NCBI RefSeq assembly: GCF_018555455.1
Contig: NZ_JAFEJU010000001.1
Span: 530,908-594,907, forward strand
Direction: 5' to 3'
DNA: 64,000 nt
Source of the DNA: Bifidobacterium colobi
GTDB taxonomy: Bacteria; Actinomycetota; Actinomycetes; Actinomycetales; Bifidobacteriaceae
Shown: positions 20,154 through 29,298 of the stretch, piece by piece
How the letters are laid out: each line of letters opens with the position of its first letter
Numbering within the stretch: position 1 is the stretch's first letter
Notes under the pieces: generated by a model
Databases searched by the model: none
What the model saw: only the letters and a program-made list of their open reading frames with translations
What the model was told of the DNA's origin: nothing
Program-made: the position numbers and the translations under genes

Positions 20154-21176
20154 ATGACAGCAACGAAGAACAAGGTAACCATCAGGGATGTGGCCCGCTT
20201 GGCCGGCGTCTCCTATGGCACAGTGTCGCGGTATCTCAACGGCAATGAGCATGTTTCCGAGCGTGCCGCGCAACGCATCGCACAAGCCATCGAGGAATCC
20301 CAGTACACCCCGAACAATGCCGCACGATCATTGGCCCAGCAGCGTACCTCCACCATTGCGTTTATCGTGCAGGTCGAATCCATCTTCACGTTGCTTCAGG
20401 CGAGCACTACGGCCGCCATGGCGGAGGCCAATCAGATCCTAGGCGACGCCGGATATCAGATGGTCACACTCATCGCCAATTCCGACGATTCCACACATCG
20501 CATCGCACAGTTGGTGCACAGCGACTTCGCCGACGGCTATCTGCTGTTCTCCTTAAGCGAGGATGATTCACTCGCCAAGATCTTCCGCACCGCCCACCGT
20601 CCGGTGGTGCTCTCTGAAGCGAGCGACCGCAGCACTGATGTCTCCTATCCGGCTGTGGATTTCGCCAATGCCGATGGCCAGCGCGATATCACACGTTTCC
20701 TGCTCGACCGAGGAAAGACCCGATTGGCATACGTGTGCGGCCCGGGATACTCACCCTCATCCAGCAAACGATTGCAAGGCTTCAAACAAGCCATGGGAAG
20801 TCGTTACGATGACAATCGTGTGTATTACGCGGATGATTGGGAAATCACCAGCGGCGAGATGGCGGCTGCGGCTTTCGAGCCGATACTGCATGATCTCGAT
20901 GGCATTGTGTGCGCCAACGACAATATTGCCATCGGTGTGATCAATCAGCTGCATCGAATGGGGTATCGCGTACCTGAGGATATCGCGGTCACTGGATTCG
21001 ATGATTCACCTATCGCCACGATGATGGATCCGAAACTCACCACCGTGCGGCAGGATTCCTGGATGCATGGGCGTGCGATGTCCCAGCTGCTGCTCAGCAT
21101 GCTGCGCGGCGAGACCGTGGGCCCTCATACCGTCACGCTGCTGCCCACCGAGATTGTGACCCGGCAGTCAGCGTAG
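20154..21176 (+). CDS. LacI-family regulator, probable lacZ repressor
   Basis: A 340-residue regulator. The N-terminal HTH reads VTIRDVARLAGVSYGTVSRYLNG, followed by the hinge helix (NNAARSLAQQRT) and a periplasmic-binding-like sensor domain ending in GFDDSPIATMMDPKLTTV. TCGGAGGTA precedes ATG 20154; the open frame to 20007 is extra. Divergent position and the dyads at 20039 and 20074 suggest autoregulation and control of lacZ. The inducer cannot be told from sequence. Confidence 0.88.
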   Translation: MTATKNKVTIRDVARLAGVSYGTVSRYLNGNEHVSERAAQRIAQAIEESQYTPNNAARSLAQQRTSTIAFIVQVESIFTLLQASTTAAMAEANQILGDAGYQMVTLIANSDDSTHRIAQLVHSDFADGYLLFSLSEDDSLAKIFRTAHRPVVLSEASDRSTDVSYPAVDFANADGQRDITRFLLDRGKTRLAYVCGPGYSPSSSKRLQGFKQAMGSRYDDNRVYYADDWEITSGEMAAAAFEPILHDLDGIVCANDNIAIGVINQLHRMGYRVPEDIAVTGFDDSPIATMMDPKLTTVRQDSWMHGRAMSQLLLSMLRGETVGPHTVTLLPTEIVTRQSA

Positions 21177-21234
21177 GCTGCGTGCACGATGTACGCACAT
21201 GCGCAAGCCTTCTGGCACAGTTTCCAACCTAATT

Positions 21235-21287
21235 CGTCTGTATGTACGCGCACCATACATGAGTTGCGCGAACATACGGATGTTTTT
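21235..21287 (+). terminator. terminator of the LacI gene, degenerate copy 3 of the hairpin family
   Basis: CGTCTGTATGTACGCGCA and TGCGCGAACATACGGATG pair with two mismatches around a 12-base loop and are followed by TTTTTTG. It is clearly the same family as 16534 and 16600. Confidence 0.85.
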
Positions 21288-21315
21288 TGACGTACCATCC
21301 TCACATACAGCAAAC

Positions 21316-21346
21316 GGGTGCTGCGATTGAGGTTATCGCAGCACCC
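21316..21346 (-). terminator. orphan terminator of a deleted minus-strand gene
   Basis: 12-bp perfect arms (GGGTGCTGCGAT) with a 7-base loop. On the minus strand it follows the remnant stop codon at 21376-21378, so it once ended a transporter transcript. Confidence 0.65.
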
Positions 21347-21375
21347 TCGAGGAAGGAAAGTAGAGACAGGAGCGG

Positions 21376-21399
21376 TTACTCCTTGACGGCGCCGGCACC
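21376..21399 (-). pseudogene. last codons of a sugar ABC permease gene
   Basis: On the minus strand the sequence reads GAGAVKE-stop, the usual tail of MalG-type sugar permeases (GxVKG/E), followed by a terminator. Only about 8 codons remain, so the identity is an inference from the tail motif. Confidence 0.45.
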
Positions 21400-21818
21400 G
21401 CACTGGACACCGGACTGAAGGTCACCGCCGATGACTACCGCATTGATTTCACCGTGCGCCGCACCGATGGTGAGGATGGCCTGGTGATTGATTTCGGTGC
21501 GATCACCGGGTCTGTTACTTCCGCTGGTCATTCGGCGACTGGGGCAACAAGTACTACATTCTGAAGCGCGTGGGCGATGGTATTCAGGATGAGACAGTGC
21601 CCGCGGTTGAGGGTGGCGTGGAATCGAACTTGGATTGTGACGCTCCCGTACTGTCTGGCGGCAGCCACGGCACCGCCACCGTGCTTGCGGCGGCTTTGGA
21701 TGCGGGCAAGCCGTTCGAGCCGGCGCCTGTCCAGCCGCAAACGGTTGTGGCGGCCGCCGACTTGTCTGACTGGCAGGCTGAGCCGTATTCCTTCACTGCG
21801 TTCCAATTGCCGGCGTGA
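21400..21818 (+). pseudogene. frameshifted, internally deleted end of an arabinofuranosidase-like glycosidase
   Basis: Frame 1 reads VTADDYRIDFTVRRTDGEDG and then LVIDFGAIT. Near 21508 the sense continues in another frame (YFRWSFGDWGNKYYILKRVG), so there is a frameshift. A likely deletion follows (GGVESN joined to DAPVLSGG), and the natural C-terminus is AEPYSFTAFQLPA-stop. These blocks resemble the C-terminal part of bifidobacterial GH51-type alpha-L-arabinofuranosidases. The catalytic domain is absent, so no enzyme is made. Confidence 0.65.
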
Positions 21819-21891
21819 TTCCTCCACAGGCTCCCCGTGTCAGAGGAGCTGGATCGCGGCGAGACTGAGGGGAGTGGGCATCGCGTGACAC

Positions 21892-21922
21892 GTAACGATG
21901 TCAAAACCCGCAATGTAACGAT
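21892..21922. promoter_or_regulatory. two GTAACGAT repeats upstream of the second LacI gene
   Basis: GTAACGAT occurs at 21892-21899 and 21915-21922, 23 bp apart. The first lies inside a TGACA...TGTCA dyad (about 21886-21903). They are candidate autoregulatory sites. Confidence 0.4.
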
Positions 21923-21968
21923 AAACCACCCTGTTTTGTATAGTTGGTGAACAGCAAAGGGGTTTTCT

Positions 21969-23015
21969 ATGGTCACCATGAAAGATGTTGGACGCGAGGC
22001 CGGAGTCTCCGCCATGACGGTTTCCAACGTGCTGCGCGGCAACACGAACGTCACGCCGGAAACGGCGCGCCGCGTACGGGAGGCAGCCGATAAACTGCAT
22101 TACCGGCTCAACACCACCAGCCTGTCCGCACGCAGTCTGCGCGTGTCCACCAGCCGTGGCGGCCGTAATTTCGGCACCATCGGTCTCGCCATCTTCGAGC
22201 TGGACCGTCCTTACCCTTCACAGTTGGCATCGTTGATCTCCCAGGCGGCGGAAAAACGCGGTTATCAGACCGTGGTGCAGGAGACGCGTATCAACGCGGA
22301 CAACGAGCGTTCCATCATCGAACGTGTATCCAACCAGTTCTGCGACGGCCTGATTTTCAGTTCCAGCCGACTGTCGGCGGCGGAAATCGAACAGCTTTCC
22401 AATCATCGACCGACCGTGCTGTTGGATGATGACCGGCCGCAGCATGATATCGACACGATCTTGACGCCCAGTGAAGCCGGCGCGCAGGCCGCCATCGAAT
22501 ACCTGTGGGGCACCGGTAAGCGTCGTATCGGCATTATCGGCGGCCTTGGCGAGAGTGTTGACGAGCATGAAACCTTCAACTCCAATGACACTCGTCACCG
22601 CCGTCTGATGGGCTGCCGTAACGCCTTTGAATCGCTTGGTGTGGATTGGATGAGCGTGCCGATTATCGCCACGCCTTGGAATGACGTGGATGCCCGCAAG
22701 GCGATTGTGGCGAACGGCGAACTGGTTCGCTCCTGTGATGCCTTGTTCTGCATGACCGATACCACCGCATTCGGTGTGATTCGAGGCCTGAAAGACATTG
22801 GTCTGAGCGTGCCCGATGATATTGCGGTGATGGGTTTCGATGGCATTGAAATGGGTGCCATTATGACGCCGTCACTGACCACGGTGGCCGTGGATATCCC
22901 GATGGTGGCGCAACAGGCCGTAGATCTGCTGATCGAGCGTATTGACGACGAATCCGACCGCGACCGCCAACGCATCGTAGCCGACTTCCACATCGCCCAG
23001 CGCGAATCCGCCTAA
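21969..23015 (+). CDS. LacI-family regulator next to the arabinosidase scar
   Basis: A 348-residue LacI-type regulator: HTH VTMKDVGREAGVSAMTVSNVLRG, hinge region with SARSLRV, then a sensor domain (GTIGLAIFELDRPYPSQLASLI; MGFDGIEMGAIMTPSLTTVAVD). It lies 150 bp after the broken arabinofuranosidase gene, which was probably once its target. With permease and enzyme lost, its present regulon is either elsewhere or gone. ATG 21969 follows AAAGGGG. Confidence 0.87.
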   Translation: MVTMKDVGREAGVSAMTVSNVLRGNTNVTPETARRVREAADKLHYRLNTTSLSARSLRVSTSRGGRNFGTIGLAIFELDRPYPSQLASLISQAAEKRGYQTVVQETRINADNERSIIERVSNQFCDGLIFSSSRLSAAEIEQLSNHRPTVLLDDDRPQHDIDTILTPSEAGAQAAIEYLWGTGKRRIGIIGGLGESVDEHETFNSNDTRHRRLMGCRNAFESLGVDWMSVPIIATPWNDVDARKAIVANGELVRSCDALFCMTDTTAFGVIRGLKDIGLSVPDDIAVMGFDGIEMGAIMTPSLTTVAVDIPMVAQQAVDLLIERIDDESDRDRQRIVADFHIAQRESA

Positions 23016-23061
23016 TAATCAGCGAAAACGGAAATCAGCCGAAGGCTGATTTAGGTAATAA

Positions 23062-23086
23062 AAAAGCGGCCGGTGAGGCCGCTTTT
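23062..23086. terminator. bidirectional terminator between lacI and the gyr cluster
   Basis: AAAAGCGGCC-ggtga-GGCCGCTTTT works on both strands. A second small hairpin (AATCAGCCgaaGGCTGATT) lies just before it. Confidence 0.9.
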
Positions 23087-23109
23087 GTAGCGTTATGCGA
23101 GCGATGCGA

Positions 23110-23667
23110 TCAGTCGTCGCCCAAGGTCAGGTGCACGCCACCGACCAAGGAGCTGACCACATTGTAGATCAGCGCGATGATGGTGGCCAGCAGGGTGAAC
23201 AGCACCACTTCCACGATGGAGAAGATGGTCACACCAGACACCACGGTGGTCAGGGACAGCACATTCTTCAGATCGAAGTCGGCGTTCAGACCGGTGGCGG
23301 ACACGATCTGGGTGAGCTGGTTGAACACGCCCACTGCATCCATGAGCAGCCAGATGATGGCGGAAGCCACGATCTGGATAATGGCGCCGGCGATGGAGAG
23401 CATGAAGGTCACCTTGGCCACGGACCATGCGTCCACGCGGGTCAGGGACAGGCTCATACGGCGGGCACGCGGGGTGCGGCGCACGGTCGGACGCGACGTG
23501 GTGGGAGTGCTGCCGGACGGCAGTGCGGACTCCTCCGGATCGCTAGACACGGAACGGGCCACGCGAGGAGCGCTCTGCTTGGCGCCGATCAGCGGCTCGA
23601 CGGTTTCATTCGCGGGGGTTGGGGCTGCGGGCATGACCGGCTCGTTGCCTTCGAGATTCTCGCTCAT
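23110..23667 (-). CDS. DUF3566 membrane protein next to gyrA
   Basis: A 185-residue protein with a disordered Pro/Ser/Thr/Ala-rich N-terminus (1-70) and a C-terminal DUF3566 domain with two membrane segments (about 85-112 and 145-172) ending in GGVHLTLGDD. DUF3566 genes sit beside gyrA in many Actinobacteria; a function is not established. It is 69 bp downstream of gyrA on the same strand, so probably co-transcribed. Confidence 0.88.
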   Translation of the reverse strand: MSENLEGNEPVMPAAPTPANETVEPLIGAKQSAPRVARSVSSDPEESALPSGSTPTTSRPTVRRTPRARRMSLSLTRVDAWSVAKVTFMLSIAGAIIQIVASAIIWLLMDAVGVFNQLTQIVSATGLNADFDLKNVLSLTTVVSGVTIFSIVEVVLFTLLATIIALIYNVVSSLVGGVHLTLGDD

Positions 23668-23736
23668 CGTTTCTCCTTAAACAGGCTATTGGTAGCCTCT
23701 GCTGTTAGAGAGGCTACCAGCTTTTCAGGACGCGGC

Positions 23737-26451
23737 TCACGCCTCGTCCGTGTTGTTCACATTCTCGCCGGATTGCGGGGTTTCAGCGGCCTCCTGAGCA
23801 GCCTCAGCGGACTGCGCTGCATCAGCAGCAGTCTCAGCAGACTCCTCTTCCGCAGGCTCATCCTTTTCCTCGTTGCGCGCGATGGACAGGATTTCGTCGC
23901 CCTTGTCTGGCTTGGCGAAGGTCACGCCTTGCGTGGTGCGGCCGGTGCGGTTGACTTCGTCCACGTTGGAGCGAATCACCTTGCCGGACTTCATGATGGC
24001 CATCACCTGATCGTCTTCGGAGACCACCAGCGCGCCCACCAGGGAGCCTCGGCCTTCGACCAGCTGCACGGCCTTGACGCCGAGGCCGTTGCGGCCCTGC
24101 AGACGGTATTCCGAAATGGCGGTGCGCTTGGCGAAGCCCTCGTTGGTGACCACGAACAGGTCCTTGTCGGAGTCGGCGGGCACCACGTCCATGGCCAGCA
24201 GCTCGTCGCCGGCACGGAACTTCATGCCCTGCACGCCGGCGGTCTGGCGGCCCATCGGGCGCAACTGCTCGTCATCGGCCTGGAACTTCAGGCTCATGCC
24301 AAGCTTGGAGACCAAGATGATGTCATCCTCGGCGTTGCACAGTGCGGCACCGATCAGCTCGTCAGCGTTCTCGCCGTTCTCATCAGCCATCAGGCGCACG
24401 GCGATCAGACCACCCTGACGAGGGGAATCATACTCAGCCAGCGGCGTCTTCTTGACCTTGCCGGAGCGGGTGGCGAGCACCAAGTACTTGGCCACCTCGT
24501 AGTTCGGGATGGACAGCACGGCCTGAATCTGCTCGTCCGGCGCGAACTGCAGCAGGTTGGCCACATGCTGGCCCTTGGAGTCGCGCGAACCTTCCGGCAG
24601 CTCGTAGGCCTTGATGCGGTACACGCGGCCCTTGTTGGTGAAGAACAGCAGCCAGTTGTGCGTGGAGGTCAGGAAGAAGTGATCGACCACGTCGTCCTCG
24701 CGCAACTTGGTGCCCTTGATGCCCTTGCCGCCGCGGTGCTGGGCGCGGTACTCGTCGGCCTTGGTGCGCTTGATGAAACCGGAGTGGGTCACGGTGACCA
24801 CCACGTTCTCTTCGGCAATCAGGTCTTCGACGTTCATCTCACCGGAGAACGGCAGGATCTTGGTACGGCGTTCGTCACCGTACTTGGCCACGATCTCGTC
24901 GAGCTCGTCGCCGATGATCTTGCGCTGACGTTCCGGACGGGCCAGAATGTCGATGTAATCGGCGATCTTGCGCTGCAGTTCCTCATGTTCGGCCACGATC
25001 TTGTCGCGGTTCATGCGGGTCAGCGTGCGCAGCTGCATGGCCAGAATGGCGTCGGCCTGCACCTGATCGATGTCGAGCAACTGCATCAAGCCGGTGCGTG
25101 CGGCATCGGTGTCTTCGGATGCGCGAATCAAGGCGATGACCTCGTCGAGCATGTCGAGGGCCTTCAGGTAACCCTGCAGGATGTGATCGCGTTCCTCGGC
25201 CTCGCGCTTCAGGTAAGCGGTACGGCGGGCGATCACGTCAAGCTGGTGGTCCACCCAGTGGCGGATGAATGCGTCTAGGGACAGCGTGCGCGGCACACCA
25301 TCGACCAATGCCAGCATGTTGGCACCGAAGGTCTGCTGCAGCTGGGAGTGCTTGTACAGGTTGTTCAGCACCACCTTCGGCACGGCGTCGCGCTTCAGTA
25401 CGAGCACAAGACGCTGGCCGGTACGGCCGGAGGTTTCGTCACGCATGTCGGCGATGCCTTGGATCTTGCCGTCGCGCACAGCCTCGCGAATGGAGACGAC
25501 CAAGCGGTCCGGGTTCACCTGATACGGCAGCTCGGTGACCACCAGGCACATACGGCCGTTGATTTCCTCGGTGTTGACCACGGCGCGCATGGTGATCAGG
25601 CCGCGACCGGTACGGTAGGCCTGTTCGATGCCCTTGTGGCCAAGGATGGTGGCGCCGGTGGGGAAGTCCGGTCCCTTGATGATGCGGATCAGATTGTCCA
25701 GCAGCTCTTCGCGGCTGGCATCCGGATGTTCCAGCGCCCAGTGCACGCCTTCGGCCACCTCACGCATGTTGTGCGGCGGGATGTTGGTTGCCATACCGAC
25801 GGCGATGCCTGCGGAACCGTTAACCAGAAGGTTCGGGAAGCGGGCCGGCAGCACGGTCGGCTCCTGGGTCTTGCCATCGTAGTTCGGCACGAAATCGACG
25901 GTGTCCTTGTCGATGTCGCGCACCATTTCCATGGCGAGCGGGGCCATACGGCATTCGGTGTAACGCATGGCTGCTGCCGGATCGTCACCGGGGGAGCCGA
26001 AGTTACCTTGGCCGTCGACCAGCAAGTAACGCATCGACCAGGATTGTGCCATGCGCACGAGGGTGTCGTAGATGGCGGCATCGCCGTGCGGATGGTACTT
26101 ACCCATCACATCGCCGACTACGCGGGAGCACTTGTTGTAGCCACGGTCGGGACGGTAGCCGCCGTCGTACATCGCGTAAATCACACGACGATGCACCGGC
26201 TTCATGCCGTCGCGCACATCCGGCAGGGCGCGCTCCACAATCACGGAAAGCGCGTACGCCAGATAGGATTCGCGCATCTCCTGCTGCAGATCCTTGCGCT
26301 GGATACGTTCGCCGGTCATGAGTCCGTAGTCGGTGTTGTCGGCTTCCTGCGGGCTCAGCGGTTCCATCGAGCCGTCAGGCGTGAACTGCTCGTCGGTGCC
26401 GTCGGCGTTGTCGTTGACACCGCCCGGGGTGTTATTCGTTTCGTCTGCCAC
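23737..26451 (-). CDS. gyrA: DNA gyrase subunit A
   Basis: Breaks and rejoins DNA in the A2B2 gyrase, introducing negative supercoils. 904 residues. The catalytic Tyr is in [11 protein letters not shown], and the quinolone-determining segment ([21 protein letters not shown]) precedes it. The GyrA box [10 protein letters not shown] lies in the C-terminal beta-pinwheel domain. It ends in an acidic Glu/Ala-rich tail. The start is GTG 26451 (protein begins MADETNN) with AAAGGAATGG upstream. A 104-bp gap to gyrB contains a double-hairpin repeat. Confidence 0.97.
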   Translation of the reverse strand: MADETNNTPGGVNDNADGTDEQFTPDGSMEPLSPQEADNTDYGLMTGERIQRKDLQQEMRESYLAYALSVIVERALPDVRDGMKPVHRRVIYAMYDGGYRPDRGYNKCSRVVGDVMGKYHPHGDAAIYDTLVRMAQSWSMRYLLVDGQGNFGSPGDDPAAAMRYTECRMAPLAMEMVRDIDKDTVDFVPNYDGKTQEPTVLPARFPNLLVNGSAGIAVGMATNIPPHNMREVAEGVHWALEHPDASREELLDNLIRIIKGPDFPTGATILGHKGIEQAYRTGRGLITMRAVVNTEEINGRMCLVVTELPYQVNPDRLVVSIREAVRDGKIQGIADMRDETSGRTGQRLVLVLKRDAVPKVVLNNLYKHSQLQQTFGANMLALVDGVPRTLSLDAFIRHWVDHQLDVIARRTAYLKREAEERDHILQGYLKALDMLDEVIALIRASEDTDAARTGLMQLLDIDQVQADAILAMQLRTLTRMNRDKIVAEHEELQRKIADYIDILARPERQRKIIGDELDEIVAKYGDERRTKILPFSGEMNVEDLIAEENVVVTVTHSGFIKRTKADEYRAQHRGGKGIKGTKLREDDVVDHFFLTSTHNWLLFFTNKGRVYRIKAYELPEGSRDSKGQHVANLLQFAPDEQIQAVLSIPNYEVAKYLVLATRSGKVKKTPLAEYDSPRQGGLIAVRLMADENGENADELIGAALCNAEDDIILVSKLGMSLKFQADDEQLRPMGRQTAGVQGMKFRAGDELLAMDVVPADSDKDLFVVTNEGFAKRTAISEYRLQGRNGLGVKAVQLVEGRGSLVGALVVSEDDQVMAIMKSGKVIRSNVDEVNRTGRTTQGVTFAKPDKGDEILSIARNEEKDEPAEEESAETAADAAQSAEAAQEAAETPQSGENVNNTDEA

Positions 26452-26493
26452 TGATTACCATTCCTTTGGTGTGTTAAAAAGCTCAAACGCGGT

Positions 26494-26550
26494 CTCTCCC
26501 TCGTCACCGCTTCGCGGTGCCACCTCCCTCGTCAGAGGGAGGCTGGGGGA
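26494..26550. repeat. double-hairpin repeat between gyrB and gyrA
   Basis: Two hairpins, CACCGC-ttc-GCGGTG (26505-26519) and CCTCCCTC-gtca-GAGGGAGG (26523-26542), flanked by CTCCCTCGTC. I recognise this unit as a short interspersed repeat seen in gut bacterial genomes. A degenerate piece (CTCCCTCATCAGAGGAAGCC) lies at about 50169. Here it sits inside the gyrBA transcript. Confidence 0.6.
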
Positions 26551-26555
26551 TTCCG

Positions 26556-28646
26556 TCAGGCGTCAATCCAGCGGACGTTCTTGGCGTTGCGTTGGATGAA
26601 GAGTCGGCGGGGTTCCACTTCGTCGCCCATCAGCATCGAGAAGGTCTCATCGGCCGCTGCGGCGTCTTCGATGTGCACCTGCTTCAGAATGCGGTGTTCG
26701 GGGTCCATGGTGGTCTCCCACAGCTCCTGATAGCTCATCTCACCCAAACCCTTGTAACGCTGGATGCCTTCGCCCTTGGGCAGCTGACGTCCCTTGGCCT
26801 TGCCTTCGGCGAGTACGCGGTCGCGCTCGGCATCGGTGTAGACGAAGTCGTGCGGCCCCTTGGTCCACTTCAGTCGGTACAGCGGCGGCATGGCCACGTA
26901 GACATAGCCGGCGGTGATCATCGGACGCATGTAGCGGAAGAACAGGGTCAGGTTCAGGGTGGCGATGTGGGCACCGTCCACATCGGCATCAGCCATGATG
27001 ATGACTTTGTGGTAGCGAACCTTGGAGAGGTCGAAGTCCTCGCCGTAGCCGCCACCGACCGCGGTGATCAGTGATTCGATGGTGTCGGACTTCATCATGC
27101 GATCCAAGCTGGCACGCTCGGTGTTGAGGATCTTGCCTCGAAGCGGCAGAATGGCCTGGGTGATCGGATTGCGGCCCTGAATGGCGGAGCCGCCTGCGGA
27201 ATCACCCTCCACGATGAACAGCTCGCACTCTTCAGGGTTGCTGGACTGGCAGTCCTTGAGCTTGTCCGGCATGCCGGCGGATTCGAAGATGGACTTGCGG
27301 CGCGTGTTCTCGCGAGCCTTCTTGGCTGCCAGACGGGCGCGGGAGGCTTCGATGGCCTTCTGGATGATGTTCTTGGCCTCGGCCGGGTGGGCGTCGAACC
27401 AGTCGCCGAGCTTGTCGGTCATCACGCGCTGTACGAAGGTCTTGGCTTCGGAGTTGCCGAGCTTGGTCTTGGTCTGGCCTTCGAACTGCGGGTTGGTGAG
27501 TTTCACGGAGATCACGGCGGTCAGGCCTTCGCGCACGTCGTCGCCGGAGAGGTTCTCATCCTTGTCTTTGAGGATGCCTTTCTCGCGGGCGTAACGGTTG
27601 ACCAGCGAAGTCAGTGCCGCACGGAAGCCTTCCTCGTGGGTACCGCCTTCGGTGGTGGAGATGGTGTTGGCGAAGGTGTGCACGGCCTCGGAGTAGGCGG
27701 TGGTCCATTGCATGGCCAGTTCGGCGGAGATGCCGAGCTTCAGATCCTCGGCTTCGAAGCTGATGACTTCCTCTTCCACCGGGTTGGCCTTGCGTACCTT
27801 GACCAGATAGTCCACGTAGTCTTTGATGCCGTTCAGGTACTGGTAGGTCACGGTCTGGTGGGTTTCGCCGGCATCCGGCACGTTGTCGCCAGCCACTTCG
27901 TCGCCGGCCTGATCGGCTTCACGCAGATCGGTAAGGCTGATTTTCAGGCCCTTGTTGAGGAACGCCATCTGCTGGAAGCGGGAGCGCAGGGTCTCGAAGT
28001 CGTAGACGGTGGTCTCGAAGATCTTCGGATCGGCCCAGAAGGTCACGGAAGTACCGGTGGACTCGCCTTCGGCCATGGGCTCGCCCTGCTTCAGGGGAGC
28101 GGTGGGATGCTGGTCGATGTAGGTCTGGGTCCAGTGGAAGCCCTGGCGGCGCACTTCGATGTCCACACGGGTGGAGAGTGCGTTCACCACGGAGATGCCC
28201 ACACCGTGCAGACCGCCGGAGACGGCGTAGCCGCCGCCACCGAACTTGCCGCCGGCGTGCAGCTTGGTCATCACGGTCTCGACGCCGGAGACGCCTTCGC
28301 CGGGCACCTCGTCGACCGGGATGCCTCGGCCGTCGTCCACCACGCGAATGCCGTTGTCCGGCAGAATGGTGACTTCGATATGGCTGGCGTATCCGGCCAG
28401 CGCCTCATCGACCGAGTTGTCGACGATCTCGTAGACCAGGTGGTGCAGGCCGCGCGGACCGGTGGAACCGATGTACATACCCGGGCGGATACGCACGGCT
28501 TCCAAACCTTCCAACACCCTCAGATCAGAGGCCTCATAATGTTCGGGGGCCATGGATTCGTCGAGTTCGCCTTCAGTGAGTTCCGCATTATTGATATGCT
28601 CTGCAGCCGCCTTCAGCTGCTCCTCTTTGCTGGTTTCGTCTGCCAA
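26556..28646 (-). CDS. gyrB: DNA gyrase subunit B
   Basis: ATPase subunit of gyrase. The GHKL ATPase site is visible (EIVDNSVDEALAG, DDGRGIP, KFGGGGYAVSGGLHGVG) and the TOPRIM domain has EGDSAGGSA and DADVDGAHI; the QRYKGLGEM block is near the end. The frame is open to 28751, but a TTG at 28646 preceded by GGAAGGAAG gives 696 residues starting (M)ADETSKEEQ, parallel to the MADET start of GyrA. I therefore prefer the TTG start. ATG 28751 has no clear ribosome-binding site. Confidence 0.94.
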   Translation of the reverse strand: MADETSKEEQLKAAAEHINNAELTEGELDESMAPEHYEASDLRVLEGLEAVRIRPGMYIGSTGPRGLHHLVYEIVDNSVDEALAGYASHIEVTILPDNGIRVVDDGRGIPVDEVPGEGVSGVETVMTKLHAGGKFGGGGYAVSGGLHGVGISVVNALSTRVDIEVRRQGFHWTQTYIDQHPTAPLKQGEPMAEGESTGTSVTFWADPKIFETTVYDFETLRSRFQQMAFLNKGLKISLTDLREADQAGDEVAGDNVPDAGETHQTVTYQYLNGIKDYVDYLVKVRKANPVEEEVISFEAEDLKLGISAELAMQWTTAYSEAVHTFANTISTTEGGTHEEGFRAALTSLVNRYAREKGILKDKDENLSGDDVREGLTAVISVKLTNPQFEGQTKTKLGNSEAKTFVQRVMTDKLGDWFDAHPAEAKNIIQKAIEASRARLAAKKARENTRRKSIFESAGMPDKLKDCQSSNPEECELFIVEGDSAGGSAIQGRNPITQAILPLRGKILNTERASLDRMMKSDTIESLITAVGGGYGEDFDLSKVRYHKVIIMADADVDGAHIATLNLTLFFRYMRPMITAGYVYVAMPPLYRLKWTKGPHDFVYTDAERDRVLAEGKAKGRQLPKGEGIQRYKGLGEMSYQELWETTMDPEHRILKQVHIEDAAAADETFSMLMGDEVEPRRLFIQRNAKNVRWIDA

Positions 28647-28827
28647 CAGGCTTCCTTCCGTAACTACCAGGTCAGCCTTGCAAATCTCGTCTTTTGCAGG
28701 GGCGATATGGCTTAAGAGGCCCGTAAAGGGCTCTTCTAGCCTTTTGACCATACTGCATGTGATTTTACTCGTTTAGCCCGACGAGCGCCATAGCGAGGCT
28801 TTTATTGCTTTCCGCCTTTGTCGACCA

Positions 28828-29298
28828 TCACTTCCGCTTGGCCCATTTGCGCGAGTATCCCACGGCCGGTCCGGTCACGCGTATTTCGTTGATGGTCAGT
28901 CCTTGGAGATTGCCGCGTATGGTTTCGGTCAGCTGAGGAATCAGATACGTCAGCTGCGTGGCCCAAACCGTCGATTCGGCGCGAATCGTCAGCACGCCGT
29001 CGGTGAAGTCCGCCACCGCTGTATGAGCGGCGATGCCGGCGCCTACCACTTGATCCCAGTGGGTTCTCAATTGCGCAAGCTTCAGGTTGGTGCTCCAGAT
29101 GCCATTGCCGGCGATGGTGGACATCACATTGCCGAGTTCTGCAGGGTCGCGCCCGGGCTTGCCGAAGTTCTCCAAGGCCTCTTCGCTGCGCCGTCTGCGA
29201 TCCTTGAGCAGTGCGCCGCGATGCGAGATCCGCTCAAATACTTCGGCGGCCAGCTTGGTCTGGTCGAGCTTGAGGCTACGGACCACAGGCGGTCTCAT
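28828..29298 (-). CDS. DUF721 (DciA-like) protein
   Basis: A 156-residue DUF721 protein: VVGAGIAAHTAVADFTDGVLTIRAESTVWATQLTYLI is the conserved core. DUF721/DciA proteins help load or activate the replicative helicase in bacteria without DnaC; that role is taken from the family. The start overlaps the recF stop by 4 bases (ATGA), so it is translated from the dnaN-recF transcript. Confidence 0.9.
   Translation of the reverse strand: MRPPVVRSLKLDQTKLAAEVFERISHRGALLKDRRRRSEEALENFGKPGRDPAELGNVMSTIAGNGIWSTNLKLAQLRTHWDQVVGAGIAAHTAVADFTDGVLTIRAESTVWATQLTYLIPQLTETIRGNLQGLTINEIRVTGPAVGYSRKWAKRK

Noticed and set aside
23095..25278. 727-codon plus-strand ORF opposite gyrA and the DUF3566 gene
   Set aside because: Antisense shadow rich in His/Gly/Gln, with no start signal and no family resemblance.
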